This document shows, piece after piece, positions 52,001-63,987 of a stretch of 64,000 bases of DNA. Below the pieces are notes generated by a model. That model saw only the letters and a list, made by a program, of their open reading frames with translations. It was not told the DNA's origin and did no database searches. The DNA is taken from NCBI RefSeq assembly GCF_004027225.2, contig NC_046360.1, forward strand, positions 2,344,001 to 2,408,000, read 5' to 3'. The position numbers were made by a program, and so were the translations under genes. The DNA is from Strigops habroptila (taxonomy: Eukaryota; Chordata; Aves; Psittaciformes; Psittacidae). Position 1 is the stretch's first letter; each line of letters opens with the position of its first letter.

Positions 52001-52226
52001 TGTTGACATTCTAAATGTCAGGGAGAGGAAGGGTTGATAATAGCAGTGAAACACTGCTGAGGTCATTATATACTCACAATTAATATGAATTTTTCCCTCT
52101 CTTTCCAGCAACATCATTCCGTCATTTGTGCTGATGGATATCCAAGCTTCCACAGTAGTTACGTATGTCTATCAACTAATTGGAGATGATGTGAAAGTAG
52201 AAAGAATTGAGTACAAAAAATCTTAA
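48747..52226 (+). CDS. VPS29: Retromer subunit VPS29 (complete)
   Basis: VPS29 binds VPS35 in the retromer trimer and recruits regulators such as TBC1D5 for endosome-to-Golgi and endosome-to-surface sorting. It has a calcineurin-like phosphoesterase fold used as a scaffold. Exons are 48747-48749 (only the ATG), 51111-51302, 51706-51941 and 52109-52226, with GT-AG borders. They give 182 residues, the same length as the human short isoform. Metallophosphoesterase motifs are GDLHIPHR (7-14), GNLC, GDFDE, HGHQ and SGHTHKFE, followed by NPGSATGAY. Identity to mammals is near complete; differences include T for E/S after CTK and AYHALENN for AYNALETN. Splicing in the 12-nt exon at 49202-49213 would make the 186-residue form starting MAGHRLVLVLGD. 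A canonical AATAAA lies at 52449-52454. Confidence 0.98.
49202..49213 (+). CDS. VPS29: VPS29 12-nt alternative microexon (AGHR)
   Basis: GCTGGGCACAGA is preceded by an AG acceptor (CCATTCCAATAAG) and followed by a near-perfect donor, GTAAGT. It encodes Ala-Gly-His-Arg in phase 0. These are exactly the four residues that distinguish the human long VPS29 isoform (MAGHRLVLVLGD) from the short one (MLVLVLGD). Upstream lie a C8 run, CTGTCTGC and CTTCTCC, giving a pyrimidine-rich tract with a UGC element of the kind used by the neuronal microexon regulator SRRM4; that link is inference. The exon is too short for ORF-based detection. Confidence 0.9.
50563..50611. repeat. 25/24-bp direct tandem duplication
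   Basis: The segment starting CTCAATAAGGAACAAGC at 50563-50587 is repeated at 50588-50611 with one G deleted. Each copy contains an AAGCTT core. It is local slippage inside VPS29 intron 1. Confidence 0.85.
51520..51606 (+). mobile_element. CR1 LINE 3' tail fragment
   Basis: GGTGTCTCTGCCTGTGGCAG, GGGGTTGGAACTGGATGAGC and CTCCCTTCCAACCCAAACC, ending TTGTGATTCTGTGAT, form a sense-oriented CR1 tail in VPS29 intron 2, between the exons ending FDE and starting NLNYPE. Confidence 0.92.
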
Positions 52227-52448
52227 ACATGTTTTGTCTTGTCTGGTATTTTTACCATCTCATTCTGAACTGCAAGTTCCAATACTTGATTGCTAGTTTA
52301 CAGTCCTACCCTTACTCACTAACAGCTTAAACAATGTAGCTTCTTGGTAATAACTTTAAAACAACATTGTGTTTGCTTTTCTCTGTATGAATTGATTTGT
52401 AAAATATTCCATTAAAGTAACTGTTTAAGTACTGTTCCTTTATGTTGT

Positions 52449-52454
52449 AATAAA
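52449..52454 (+). other. VPS29 poly(A) signal
   Basis: AATAAA lies 223 nt after the VPS29 stop codon, implying a 3'UTR of about 240-250 nt. Confidence 0.75.
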
Positions 52455-52479
52455 CTCCACTTCATAGAAAAATGAAGCT

Positions 52480-53515
52480 TTATGAACTGGTGTTGAGAAA
52501 AAAATACACTAGTTGTAGGTGCTTTTAGAATGCCCCATGCTCTGTTTGGTGACTTCTGAAGGATATTTAATTGTAAAAGGCTTGAACAAAAAGATTGGGG
52601 GCTCTGGAGCCATGTTACGTTTGCTTCAGAATCCAGTTGATATTTAATTTTCTCAATCTAACATTCCCAATTAAGTTGGAAGAATAAAATGGATTGATAG
52701 ATTCTGAAACTATTGCAATGAACTCATAATTTACAGTAGTAATTACACTGTAGAAAGTTTAGTCTTTTTATAATCAAAGCGGTTTCAAATACCACTATGC
52801 TTTAATGAATGATGGTCTCATTAAATCTATAATCAGTGAAGAGAGGCTTTCCTTTATTTATGGCTTATGTCTGACACTACATGTACACACACTTTGCTCC
52901 ACATGCAGAGCTTTTAAATATGTAATTCCATATGACACTCATGCTACTACTGGAGACTAAGATATGGGTTGTTCAAGACTGTTGGGCTTTCCTTTCTCAT
53001 GCCTGCAAGGAACTGGATATATTTTAACAGCTCCCATTTTGTTAACTTTCCAATGAGAACACAGCTTTAACTTTTGTCTTCTGCAGAAGAACATTTAGTG
53101 GTGGCCTATTTACCTTGCAGTCACTGGCCTTTGTATTATGGCTCTTTCCAGTGTGGTATCTGTGCAAAAAGCTGTGCAATATTTGTCACAAAGCTTTGAG
53201 TTAAGTTCTATGGAAAAGCATTAGTTTAAAGGATCAGCTAGAACCCTTACTCTGTAATGAGCTGACTAAATAACTTCTATTCAAAATAAATCTGCTTTAC
53301 CTTAGAGACCAGTGTTTCAGCCTAGTATCTCGGGGGACTTCTGGCTAACTGCTACTTCATGCAGTGAAACACGTGGCTATTGCTTTGTCCTGCTGCAGAC
53401 ATAGAGAAAGAACAGTGTTGAAAAGAAGACCTTGGCACATGTTATTCAAGGAAGGTTAGTGACTAAGTGGAACAACAGCATAATTAAAAAGGCGTATAGA
53501 ATACCACAAGGCCAA
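52480..53515. other. VPS29-KNTC1 convergent intergenic spacer
   Basis: About 1 kb lies between the inferred 3' ends of VPS29 and KNTC1. It is AT-rich with no open frame of note, no CR1 tail and no recognisable remnant of FAM216A or GPN3, which flank VPS29 in human. A rearrangement point relative to mammals should lie in or near this spacer. Confidence 0.55.
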
Positions 53516-53533
53516 AATTGATACAGAAGTCAG

Positions 53534-53539
53534 TTTATT
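53534..53539 (-). other. KNTC1 poly(A) signal
   Basis: TTTATT on the plus strand reads AATAAA on the KNTC1 strand, about 435 nt beyond the KNTC1 stop codon. It implies a 3'UTR of roughly 450 nt. Confidence 0.65.
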
Positions 53540-53972
53540 CCTGCTCACTGTAAGTAAAATTACAATTAGACTACAAAGTGTATTTTACATCAAGTACACA
53601 ATTTACAGTTTTAAAAACAGTTTATCATAATTACACAAGGTTATGTTTGTGTGAATAAAAGCTTAGAGATGCAGACAGCAGACTTCTACATGGAGATACA
53701 TAGAAGGAAATAAACTAAACCTTCCTAAAATGAAAGTGCAGAATATGAACATTATTGTTGAATAGAAACAGGAAATTCTGCTGTAAATCTAAACTGTTTC
53801 AACAGGGATAGAGCCTGGAGAAGAAACAGCCTTGAAGAGTTAAAAAAATGTGGAAAGCTCGCAGTAGCTTTTGGCATAAAAGCATTGAGGTTTTAGTTTA
53901 ATGTTCACTTCACTGTAGGAGCATTCCCAATGCATGGCCCTCCTCTTGCCAGCAGAGGGAGAAAAGGGTAAA

Positions 53973-56900
53973 TCAAGACCTTATCGATGACAGTTCAAGT
54001 ACAGAGGTCTCTGGTCCATTCAGATACATCTGGAAGGTGAAAAAACACTATGAATAGGGCTTAGGAAAAGGGGGTAGCATCCAAAACCTGTGAAAGTACC
54101 CGAAAGCGTAATGTTTAGCATGGCACAGATTTGGTCCAAATAAAATGAATTATTTTAATAAAGGGATATTTTATTATATACAATATATTTTACTAACATA
54201 AATCAGCTAACAAGTATTTTTGCTAAAAGTCGAGACAGATTGTTAGTGCAGAAAAAAAGGAGAAAGCACTGCAGGAGGTACAGAAGTGGTTTGTTTTACC
54301 TTCAGAAGGTCAGATGATGGTACATCTGTTAGAGTAGGGTTTCCACATTTCTCTTGATATTCTCGAATTAGGGCTGTAGCATCATCAATGCTGTAGGAGG
54401 CAAAAGTTTATCAACTTTGTCAGCTTAAGCTCCCTGAAAGGCCAACAATTCAAACTATATACACTGAAGTGGAACGATAAGGTATGACTCCACATTTTTG
54501 CAGTCAGATAGCTCCTGTCATTTCCCAGTACAGGGAAAAAAGCCATGACAAGCCTAGCATTTAACCTGCAGCTTTATCAGTGTATACTAGAGTTTAAACA
54601 GTTATTTATTGGTTCCTGTCCCATTCTGACTGCAGGATAGCTGGTAACTCACAATACTGAGTATTTGGGGTGTGAAGTGAAAGGCTGCAGCCGTGCTCAA
54701 TGAGCCAGTGCTGTGAGTCACCACCGATGGATTCCTGATTGAGAACAGCCTTGCAGCAGGCTCATTGGCAAGCCCCTTTGTTTTATTTAAGTGGAACCTA
54801 AGAGGTATTTCTAGCTCTTGAAAACCACTAATTCCTAAGTCTGGAGCACAGGCAGTTCCATTTATTTTTTTCAGTGTTTGTATTGCTGCAGTTGTGACTC
54901 TGACACCATGGAGCTGAGATCATCTGAAGGTATGGTCAAGTGATTCAAAAGTATTTGCTTTTTCAGTCAGGTGATTTGTGCTGTTTTAACTGTGTTTGGT
55001 CTGATTGCCAGTCCAGGCTCTCCAAGCTGTTACCTTGCCTTGAATGTCACTGTAAAACTCTGGCCTAAGAATGCAAAGTAGTGAGGTGTGATTCTTCTTT
55101 TATTCATTTAACTTCAAAAATTCTTGGGGACTAAGTACTAGGAAATCTTCATGACATAAACTGAGCTAAACTAAAACAGAGATTCAATTTCTGTAATGAC
55201 TATCAGTAATGCATCCCCTGTTTTGCCTTTTATTAACTTACCAGTTCTTTTTGACAAAATAATCCACCAGTTCTTTCAGTCTGTGAGTACTCATCAGTTG
55301 TTGCTTCAGCAGTGGAAAATACTTAGTTTTCAAGAATTTTTCATACAGCTTCTCATTTATGATACTGTCCAAGACCAAAGACGTAATCTGTAGGTTGAAG
55401 TTTTAGTAATGAAAAAGTATTAACATATTAAACATGAGAAATGTTACTTTTGAATGAAAGGAGCTCAGAGTTTTCTTGCTGGACTCCTATAGAGCAGGGT
55501 TATTTATTTATTTTAAACTTTATGTTTTAGTGCTGAGAAGTGGCAGCTTTTATGAAGATTAATCTCGGATTCAGATAGGGAGTGAATTAAGAAACTTGCC
55601 CTTAGAAAGGCAGCCCAAGGCAAAGCAACAGAGAGTGCAGTTTCATAAGCCCTTTGGCCTTTTAGCTTAAAATACTATTTAGAAAAATAAAGTAGTAGTG
55701 CTACAAACAAGGCTGGCCCACAAATAGAGCAGCCTATAACACTGTGTGTATATACAGTTTATATAGACAGGAGTTTTTCAGTTGCACAACATCAATAAAA
55801 ATGCAAAATTCCCTGCAATTGTTGCTCTATTTTACAAGTATGTCAGCTAACGCTTGGCAAGATCAGGGGAGAGAGGAAAAAAGGTTCTGAGTATCTTTTT
55901 ATCTTCTTATCTAACAAAAAGCCCCCAAGTCAAAGGCAAGCGAAGTAAATGAGATTTATTTACCTGAGAAGCAAACGCTACTACTTCTCCAGTGTTCATG
56001 TGCTCATCTATTTGTTGCAGCACAGTTTCTGTGTTACATGTCGATAAGAAGCCCTTGTAAAAGTAAGTTGCAAAACATTAACAATACGAGTGATTAAAGT
56101 AGAAACTCTTCCTTCAGGGCAAGTATTTGATTTATTCAGGAACAATCAGTATTTTGAATTTCTAGATACAAACATGAAATCATCGAACCAGGTTCTGTGC
56201 TCTTTGACTGAGAAATAGTACCCCTTGCTTTTAACTCTCAAAGGGTATTTTGCTGTAGCCATCGTAGATGATTTTGGGTTTTTTGACTCATTGCCAACAG
56301 ACTAAATGTCTTACGCAAGTGCTGTAACTTGGGAAGATCTTTCTGAGCTTAACTTTAATGACTGGAAGTCTGAATTTGAGATGCCTTTAGGGGTGCCAGT
56401 TTGCTCCTGACAAATATGGGAATGGCCTATGATGCTCCACCTGGGAGAACAATGCAGAGCATAAATTAATGGAAACAAATGAGAAGAGAGGAAACTCAAG
56501 ATATATGAACAGTGAGGGTATGGCTTTAAGACAGAATGTTTACATCAGAACTTGTGATGCATATGAAGCACCTTTCTAAGAAGTCAGGGGCTTCCAACTC
56601 AACACTTCTCTTTAGTAGGATTCAGTACTTTCAATCTGTTGTCAAACTACTCCACTGGTAGCTCCTTAGCAATTATATATGTTATCATCAACTCTACACT
56701 GCTTTAGCAGATATATGCCTATGGCTTGGGTTTTGTTAGGTTTTTTCCCCTGAGTTTTTGGGTGGGATCCCATAAAATGTCCTCTGATTCACAACAGGCA
56801 AAGTCATATGACACAGCTGCTGATGACTTCAAGCTGCTGCTTTTGCTTTTAAGAAAGGAAGTGTTCACATGATTCCTTTTAGAAGGACAAACTCAGAGCA

Positions 56901-59900
56901 ACAGCCTTTGTGGATGGGAAATGCTGAGCAGCTGTCAGCAGTGACATATTTAAACAAGCTGGAACTATATGTTACCATCTTTTACAGTCTCTGTTGAATA
57001 TAACACACTTAAAGGCATTTCCCTTGCCCAGGTAGAACACAAAACTTACTATTTACCTGGATTTGCTGTTCTCGCTTCTCAGACTGAGGGATGAGCAACA
57101 GGCACCCCAAAGCAAAGGCTGGAAGGTCCAACTGTGCATATTGTTTAGCTATTCCGATGACATCCAAGTCAGCCAGAACAGGACACCTCCACAAGAAGAT
57201 TAGGAGTGAAGTTCTTAACAGTGATATGTATAATATATATATATGATTTTAAAGCCAGATAGGATAATACAGTTTTACTTCATCTTTTCAGAAACAGCCA
57301 AGCTATAGGAGTTGAAGTTTCATGCAATAGAAATGCATGACAATTTTTAGCTTGAAAGAAAATCCCGACACCAGTTTCTCTTTCTAAACACCCAAGGCCC
57401 TATTTTGAGGGGAAGTGTTGGCCAACTGCCCAGAGTAGTGCTTTAGTACATATGTATATGCACAGTGGTGTAGGCATGTTCTTCAGCTGGATCCTTTTCC
57501 AGTATTTCCTATCTAACCTTTCAGTTCAAGTCAGGCTCTCTGAGCTCTTGCGCTTCTCTTGAGCAAGTCAGAGCATTGTGGTGATTAAGATGATGATTTA
57601 TTGTGTTTTCGTTTTTAAATTGCAAAGGCAATGCAGGACTGGTTTATGCACAGAGTGTTTTGGAACATTAATACCATAGGTTAAGTAAGATCATTTATAG
57701 ATTTGCAGCTATTAGATTTTTGTCATGTCTTTGTAGGAAAATGAATTCTTTCTCTCATACACTTTGTGTTAGTGTTTTAGGAAACATGCTAGTTTGTGGG
57801 CTAAGAAAGAGATTAAGTGGACTTTTAGTGTTGAAGATCAGCCCTTTAAAAATGTCAGGACAGGAACAGCCATGCCTCATGGGGGCAGACTGGGCAGACA
57901 AATTGGTTTTCAGCAGCCTGTGCAGCTGGTTTTGAGTCTCAATTCAGAGAGCAGTTCCCAGCACAGTCTGAAGAACCAAGGTACTGAGTTACAGCACGTG
58001 TTGTCAACAGTCTGCAGCCAAACATGGAATTTCTGTTTAGGTATGTGCCCTGATCCTGTGCTTCCCATGAGGCAAAATGTTCTTACTCATGCCTCAGGTT
58101 CCCTGGTTTTCAGAGCTCCTTCGCATGGTCCAGGGAGACTGCTGGATGAGAAATTAAACAGGCATTCCCACTCAAATTAATACAAATATGGGATTTACTA
58201 CCTACTTACTTGAGCAGAATCACAAAACACTCGCAACATTCCTCTAACTGTTTAGGACTCGGTGGACATGAAGCTAAGAAATAAAGAAAACAGGATAAAG
58301 TAAATATATAACCAAGTCACTACACGAGCCTGATAGCCAACACCACCCCTACCTGTGAGAAATGGTGACAGAATCACGCTTCGCCACGCTCGGCTGAAGT
58401 TGGGAATCTGTTGACAACAAAGTATTAAGGTAATAGCCAAATACATTTGTAACTAAGTGTACTGGTAAACACAGACATCCTGACCCACTGTGGGTGGAAG
58501 AAGCCTGTCAATTTTATTTTCCTTCTATCCTGGATGAATTATTCCCTAACACTGCTTTCCTCATCTCATAGTCTGAGATTTAGCCATATTTTAACTGATG
58601 GCAACACTACAAAACCATCCAAGTAAGTGTTTACAGAGGGAATCACAAATGCAAAATATGCTATTTCAGTGATTAATAACAAAGCTCATCTGCACTGTCA
58701 TAAAAATAGTAATTCACAAAGAATCTTTTCATGCATAAGAGTTCATGGCATAGATGCTGCCATTCACATACACAGGATGCTAAATTCCTGTTAAGTGAAG
58801 AAAAAGCTTACCTCCCATAATGAATAAATCCCAGTAATTGCCATCAAAACTCTTCTTAAATATTGAATCTGAAAAGAAAAATAATAGATTTCATCATAAA
58901 ATACTACAGTGCATTTGAAGATTTGGTGATAATCTACACAACTGCATTACACTTGTTGTCTTGTCTGCAGAAACTTAAGAGTCCCTCAAGGTACCTCTGT
59001 TCCTGTGGGAGGACTAACTGATGCATATGGAAATATGATTTATAGTTCAGTAAATTAAGTTATCACAAGGAGTAGCAGCATATGTTGTCTCAGGAAATAG
59101 CCAAGATTTCTGTTAGTCTTAATACAGCTGGTGCTGAAAATTTATGATCCCATCTTCTTTGCTATTAGTACCTGAATCTCATTAGATTACAACTGGCTTC
59201 AATACCTGCTCCTGATAGAGATTCAATACCTATCCTCATAGATAGGTACATCTGTTACCTCCTTAGGCTGTAGCAATGTTTGATAAAGTTTGACAATGAG
59301 AGGTAATTAAGATTGAGTGACAAAAATCAGGATTACTATTATCATACATACATTTTAGGGGTAATAGTTTTGTGTGTATGTACACACATGTATATACATA
59401 AATGCACAGTTTGTGCATATGTGTATGTATTTGCACACAAAAATATGTATATGTTGCAAAATTTATAATACCATGAATAAATATTTCAATTTATTATCAT
59501 AGGATTTACTCTTGCCATCTGAAAGGCTTTGTGCCTTAATAAACCCCAACAAACTAGAACAATTTAAGATCAAAATTCTCAAGCAGTACTGCTAAAACAC
59601 ACATTCCTCAAAGCTTCAGCCATTCAGTATCCAAGAGCCCAAAGTAACCATGGAAATGATCAGTAATTGTTCACAGTATGTTTATAGTTTATCTATTTTC
59701 CCATTCTTTAGGAATCAGTGGATAAAAAAAGCCTTTTTCTCACCTTGCTGCAGAACTTCATGCTTAAAAATTCCTTACCATATTGAAACCCTGGAGTTTC
59801 TGTAGTAGGCCATTCCACAGTTGGGTATCATATACTTTGTATTCCAGACTAAGTTCTGCCACCAGTCTGACAGCCTAAAGGAGAGCAAGGACATGCTGTA

Positions 59901-62900
59901 TTTTAACGTACATTCATGATCTTCAAACCTGTACTGCTTGCCAGCACACCAAGGGTTGGGGTCTTTTTTGTCACTCTGAAAGATGAGAGTAGTTGGGAGA
60001 GTACATATTCACTGGTATTTTTAAATATAATCGTGAGTAGTATGTCATGAGTAGAGTATGAATAGGACAGAGTGCACTGGAGCAACATGTTCAGAAATGC
60101 AGGTGCTATGTAGAAAGGTGAACATGTCACACAGCATGTAACAAACAAACCATTACACAGGATTTAAAAATCATACCGTGGGTTCATGGCTGTGATTCTT
60201 CCATAGCCCTTTGATCATTCCTTCCTTAGGACTCTTATGAAATGATTCGTAAGTATAGGGAATATTCAAGATTTCAAACTCTGCCAGGTAAATGCAGCAT
60301 TTCAGAAAATACCTGTAAAAAAGTCCCCCCCAACACCAACAGTTAATGATGGTTACAGGGATTATTATATTATAATTTACATAATCAAGCTCAGGATAAT
60401 AATGGAAAAATGTTCTGTTGCTTAAAAAGAAGAAAGGAAAAATAATGTAGACTGTATTTGTGCTTATGAAGGAGATTTTAATGAAGTAAAAAACTTTCTG
60501 GTAACTGCTTAGGGAAACCTCATTTATCTGGAGGATGGATGGCTTGAATCATCTCTAAAGAGAAACCAGTTACTATAACTCTTACAACTCAAATGTCATT
60601 CATGCACAGTGGCTGCATGTTTACAGAATCCCTTACACAGATGCAGTGTGATGAACTCTGATTTCACTTTCCATGAAAATAGCCCTAATTCCAGATTACC
60701 AGCATAGAAACTCATAGAAACTCTTTCTAAATTAGTTCTACAGATATTTTCAAAGTAACACCATTATGCTGTTGGGGTTTTGCAGAGGAATAGGTCTTTG
60801 CGAGATGGCCAGTTCTGAGATAGATGGATATGACATATATGGGTAGGAGAAAATGCTTCAGTCACTAGAGAAGTCACTGCAATCTGTGCAAAATGGAGCA
60901 AGATAGTTTCCATGTAAATGTCATATTACTTTCAGATTTACAAATTAGGACTGTGATGCATTTGATTACAGTGAAGTTAAAAGATCTAATTCTGCTCTTT
61001 AGAAATACAATTTAAAAGCTGAAGAAACAGATTACTAAAAAAGAATTCTCCAAATATCATGTATTTTTTTTCCCAAGGGCTGTTGAAGACCAACAAACCA
61101 TCATTATTAAGGAACACCTTAAGGGAAATTCTTCTTACTTTACTTTCTCAATGGTTTTCTTGAAGAGTGATTCTACGGTGTTGGTATCTGCCAAGTAGAG
61201 CAGACATTTAAGTGCTCTGCTCCTGTGAGCAAACGTCAGCTGAGTAACACCAATCGGCTGAGAGGGGGAGAAAAAAATCACAGGGAAAAGTCACAATTGG
61301 TTGAACAACTAGAAAGAGGGTTATACATGTTTACTACATGTTTATTATAATCCTTTCTAAGACTTTTTGATTCATTTAGTGGAAATACATGCTAAAAACC
61401 AGCCTGGTTCACATTCAACTTTTCTACTAACCAGACTAACTATTTGTCAACTTCAAAGAATGCTGCTAAACCAGGTGGTTTTCTAGACTTAAGACTATTA
61501 ATGCGGGCAAGAAAAATATTAGTGGTATATAGTATCACAAATACATTCAGACTGAAGGTTAAGATTCTGCTAAAACAGTTTTACCACTCTGCTTTAATTC
61601 CACCCAAACTTAGCCAATGTATCACACCAGCCTAAAGTACATTCTAAAAAGACATTTAATGAAGTTATTTTCAGATATTATCAGCAATAAATTTAGAAAA
61701 CCCTGACGGTAAATAGCAAAATTCAATGGACACCCCAGTTCTACTCCAAAGATGGGGAAAGCTCATACAGAGACATAAACTATCTAACACACAGATACAG
61801 AGGCCTTATGTTGAACTCTGTGCAGTTAAGCAGACAACACTTGACCTTAGTAAGAGGTAAAAAAAGAAGTAGCAAGCTAAAATAAGAATTTAGGCACTTA
61901 CAGATGTGGCGGATGTTGTAACTGCAAAAAGCAGTCTTGAACTGTAATCCATTGGGCGCGACTGAAGTAGATAGATAACTCTGCAAGAATGCATTTGGTT
62001 TTAATACAAGTATAGCATCACAACTGAAATAAACATATCAATATTCATTCGAATATAAATATATTTCACTGTCAAAAAGCGATTAGGGATAAGAGATTCT
62101 AAGGATATAGAAAATGAGGAGAAAGCCTCCAAATAGCTACTCTTAATCACTTACTTATATCTGTAAGTTACTGTGAATGGTGTTTCATTGCGTAAGTATT
62201 TGGTGATTTAAAATTGATGTCACCAGAAAGTAAAAATAAGACCACAACAGTGAGTTCTGAATCACACTGTCAGGTTTCTTTAAAAAGCCAGATGCAGTTA
62301 AACCTCCAGTTAACAATAATATTGCACATAAGACAACCCACATACCTTCGGAGTTCTTCATCTTCCTGTGCATCTCCGAAGATCTCTTGAGTTTTCTTTA
62401 GAAAGACATGAAAATCTAGTTGTGAGAGTTTTCTAAATTGTTTGGATAAATAAGTGGGTCATATTCTTGCTTAAGCCCTGTCTTAAAAGCTGGGCTCCTC
62501 AGCTAATGCAGCCACAGAAAGGAATTCTGGTTTTATCAGCCCTTCTTTATTTGTTGGCAGTCAACACCATTTCCCAGCCTGCTAGCTGGTGTTCTGAAGC
62601 AGAGGCAATGCCTTCTCCCTGCCCTTTCTCACCCAGGTGTATGCTGCAGAGACAGCAGTTACCTCTGTTAGCAACCCGAGAGGATTCATTCTCTTTCCAA
62701 CTCTAAAAATCAGTGTTTGTTGATGCTAATGTATTTACACCTCCTTTACTCTGGCTACAGAGCCTTACTGTAGCACCAAAGATAAGATTTTAATCTCTCT
62801 GCAGAGAGAAGGGAAAGTATTTCAAACCCTTCTCACTAGACACAGTGGTGTGGAACAGTATTAGACAAGTACTGAAGTTGTTAGTAGTCTGCATTCAGGT

Positions 62901-63987
62901 GCATCTTAAATAGATTCATGAGTCTTTTGAACAAGAGGTAAAAATATACATATTTTATGTAATAGGTCACTTTTCTCCAAGCCCAAATCTCCTGTGCTGA
63001 CTTACTTCCGAGGGCAGTATACTTGGACACAGCCATTTATCCAGCAGTTTATCCCATATTTTGTTCATGTCCAAATCATTAATCTCAGCTATCTCCTTAG
63101 CTGCCATGTGGATATCTACATAAACAGGGAGAGACAATATATTTACAAACTAGTATTAGCTTGCTTAGCATTTTTTAAAGAACTTCCTTTTGCTCCTTGG
63201 AAACTTGATTATGGACACTCACCTGGATAATCTCTGCCAGCTGGATTTTGGATTCTTTGGTCTATACTGTGGTGTTCATACAGTAAAGTGATAAGGTTTG
63301 CTGGCTTCCCAACAGACTTTAAATGCTCTCCAGTGTTCAGGTGATGTGTTACTAGGACGTTTTCTGTTGCTGCTCGCTTATACTGCATATGTAATTTCTT
63401 CTGTAGGACTTCCACTTTTTCATGAGAGTCATCCTTTAGCAAAACACCACAGTTTTATATAAAACAACCTCCTTTTACTCAACAGCACTAGAAAATTCAT
63501 CTTTTTATAATCTAAAACAGTGAACTGAGTAGCAAGATCTGTTTTTCGGATGTGTCCCCATACCTGTACCTACAGGTATTTTTTTCTGTGAACAGACAGT
63601 ATTAACCATCCTGCTCTAGCAAGCAAAATCCAGTTAAAAAAGTACCACATGCACCAGTATGTAAAATTAAGACATTCTGAGGTAAGATGGAGAAGGAAGA
63701 AGATTTAATATTATACCTTGGCTGCTAGAATTACAGTTTAATTTTGGCACAATTCTACTCAAAGATGTGACTAAGTATCAGAGAACTGTTTAGTGTTCAC
63801 TGTGTCTCAACAACTCCATAGCAAATTTGATATTTATAAGCAAGGTTGAGATTCTTCTTCACCTTTCCCTATCAACCGTGTAAAAATGAGCCAGAGAATC
63901 AAGCCAAAGCAGACTTTCTTTATATGTACTGCTATAAACAGCTAAAGAATCTTGGAACTCAAAGCAAAAGTCAATGATGCCATTGAT
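53973..63987 (-). CDS. KNTC1: Kinetochore-associated protein 1 (ROD), C-terminal quarter, 16 exons
   Basis: KNTC1/ROD is the scaffold of the ROD-ZW10-Zwilch complex, which recruits dynein and MAD1-MAD2 to unattached kinetochores. Exons in transcript order are 63863-63987, 63223-63433, 63006-63115, 62346-62395, 61902-61980, 61139-61257, 60177-60312, 59779-59874, 58812-58868, 58353-58407, 58210-58273, 57057-57186, 55964-56053, 55242-55387, 54300-54390 and 53973-54029 (stop). From 63433 on, phases agree throughout and give 496 residues. Diagnostic segments are AAKEIAEINDLDMNKIWD, VIYLLQSRPMDYSSRLLF, LTFAHRSRALKCLLYLAD, AEFEILNIPYTYESF, MIKGLWKNHSHEP, AKQYAQLDLPAFALGCL and EKREQQIQ, all close to recalled mammalian KNTC1. 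The C-terminal exon (MYLNGPETSVLELSSIRS) appears longer than the human end. Human KNTC1 is about 2,200 residues, so three quarters lie past the right edge. Confidence 0.94.
54391..63222 (-). other. KNTC1 introns
   Basis: Introns range from about 0.08 to 1.8 kb and are AT-rich. They hold a TA-rich run at about 57226-57244 and alternating purine-pyrimidine sequence (TGTATGTACACACATG type) at about 59366-59455, which could adopt unusual DNA structure. No CR1 tail or other gene was seen. Confidence 0.55.
59366..59455. repeat. Degenerate TG/TA/CA alternating tract
   Basis: About 90 bp of nearly uninterrupted alternating purine-pyrimidine sequence, including GTGTGTATGTACACACATG and GTGCATATGTGTATGTA, lie in a KNTC1 intron. 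It looks like an aged dinucleotide microsatellite. Confidence 0.7.
63863..63987 (-). CDS. KNTC1: KNTC1 most upstream visible exon, phase unresolved
   Basis: This open stretch encodes NGIIDFCFEFQDSLAVY, then a segment ending LLWLDSLAHFYTVDRE, between a good acceptor (CCAGCTCTTAG) and a strong donor (AAAG/GTGAAG). Its only open frame ends in phase 2, whereas the next exon (63223-63433) must start in phase 0. Either a small exon of length 3n+1 between 63434 and 63862 was missed, or the weaker donor ACG/GTTGAT near 63875, which restores phase, is used. The exon is likely real; its 3' border is uncertain. Confidence 0.7.

Noticed and set aside
52480-53515. Search for FAM216A or GPN3 exons expected beside VPS29
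   Set aside because: No matching reading frame was found; the spacer is AT-rich and non-coding, and KNTC1 follows directly.
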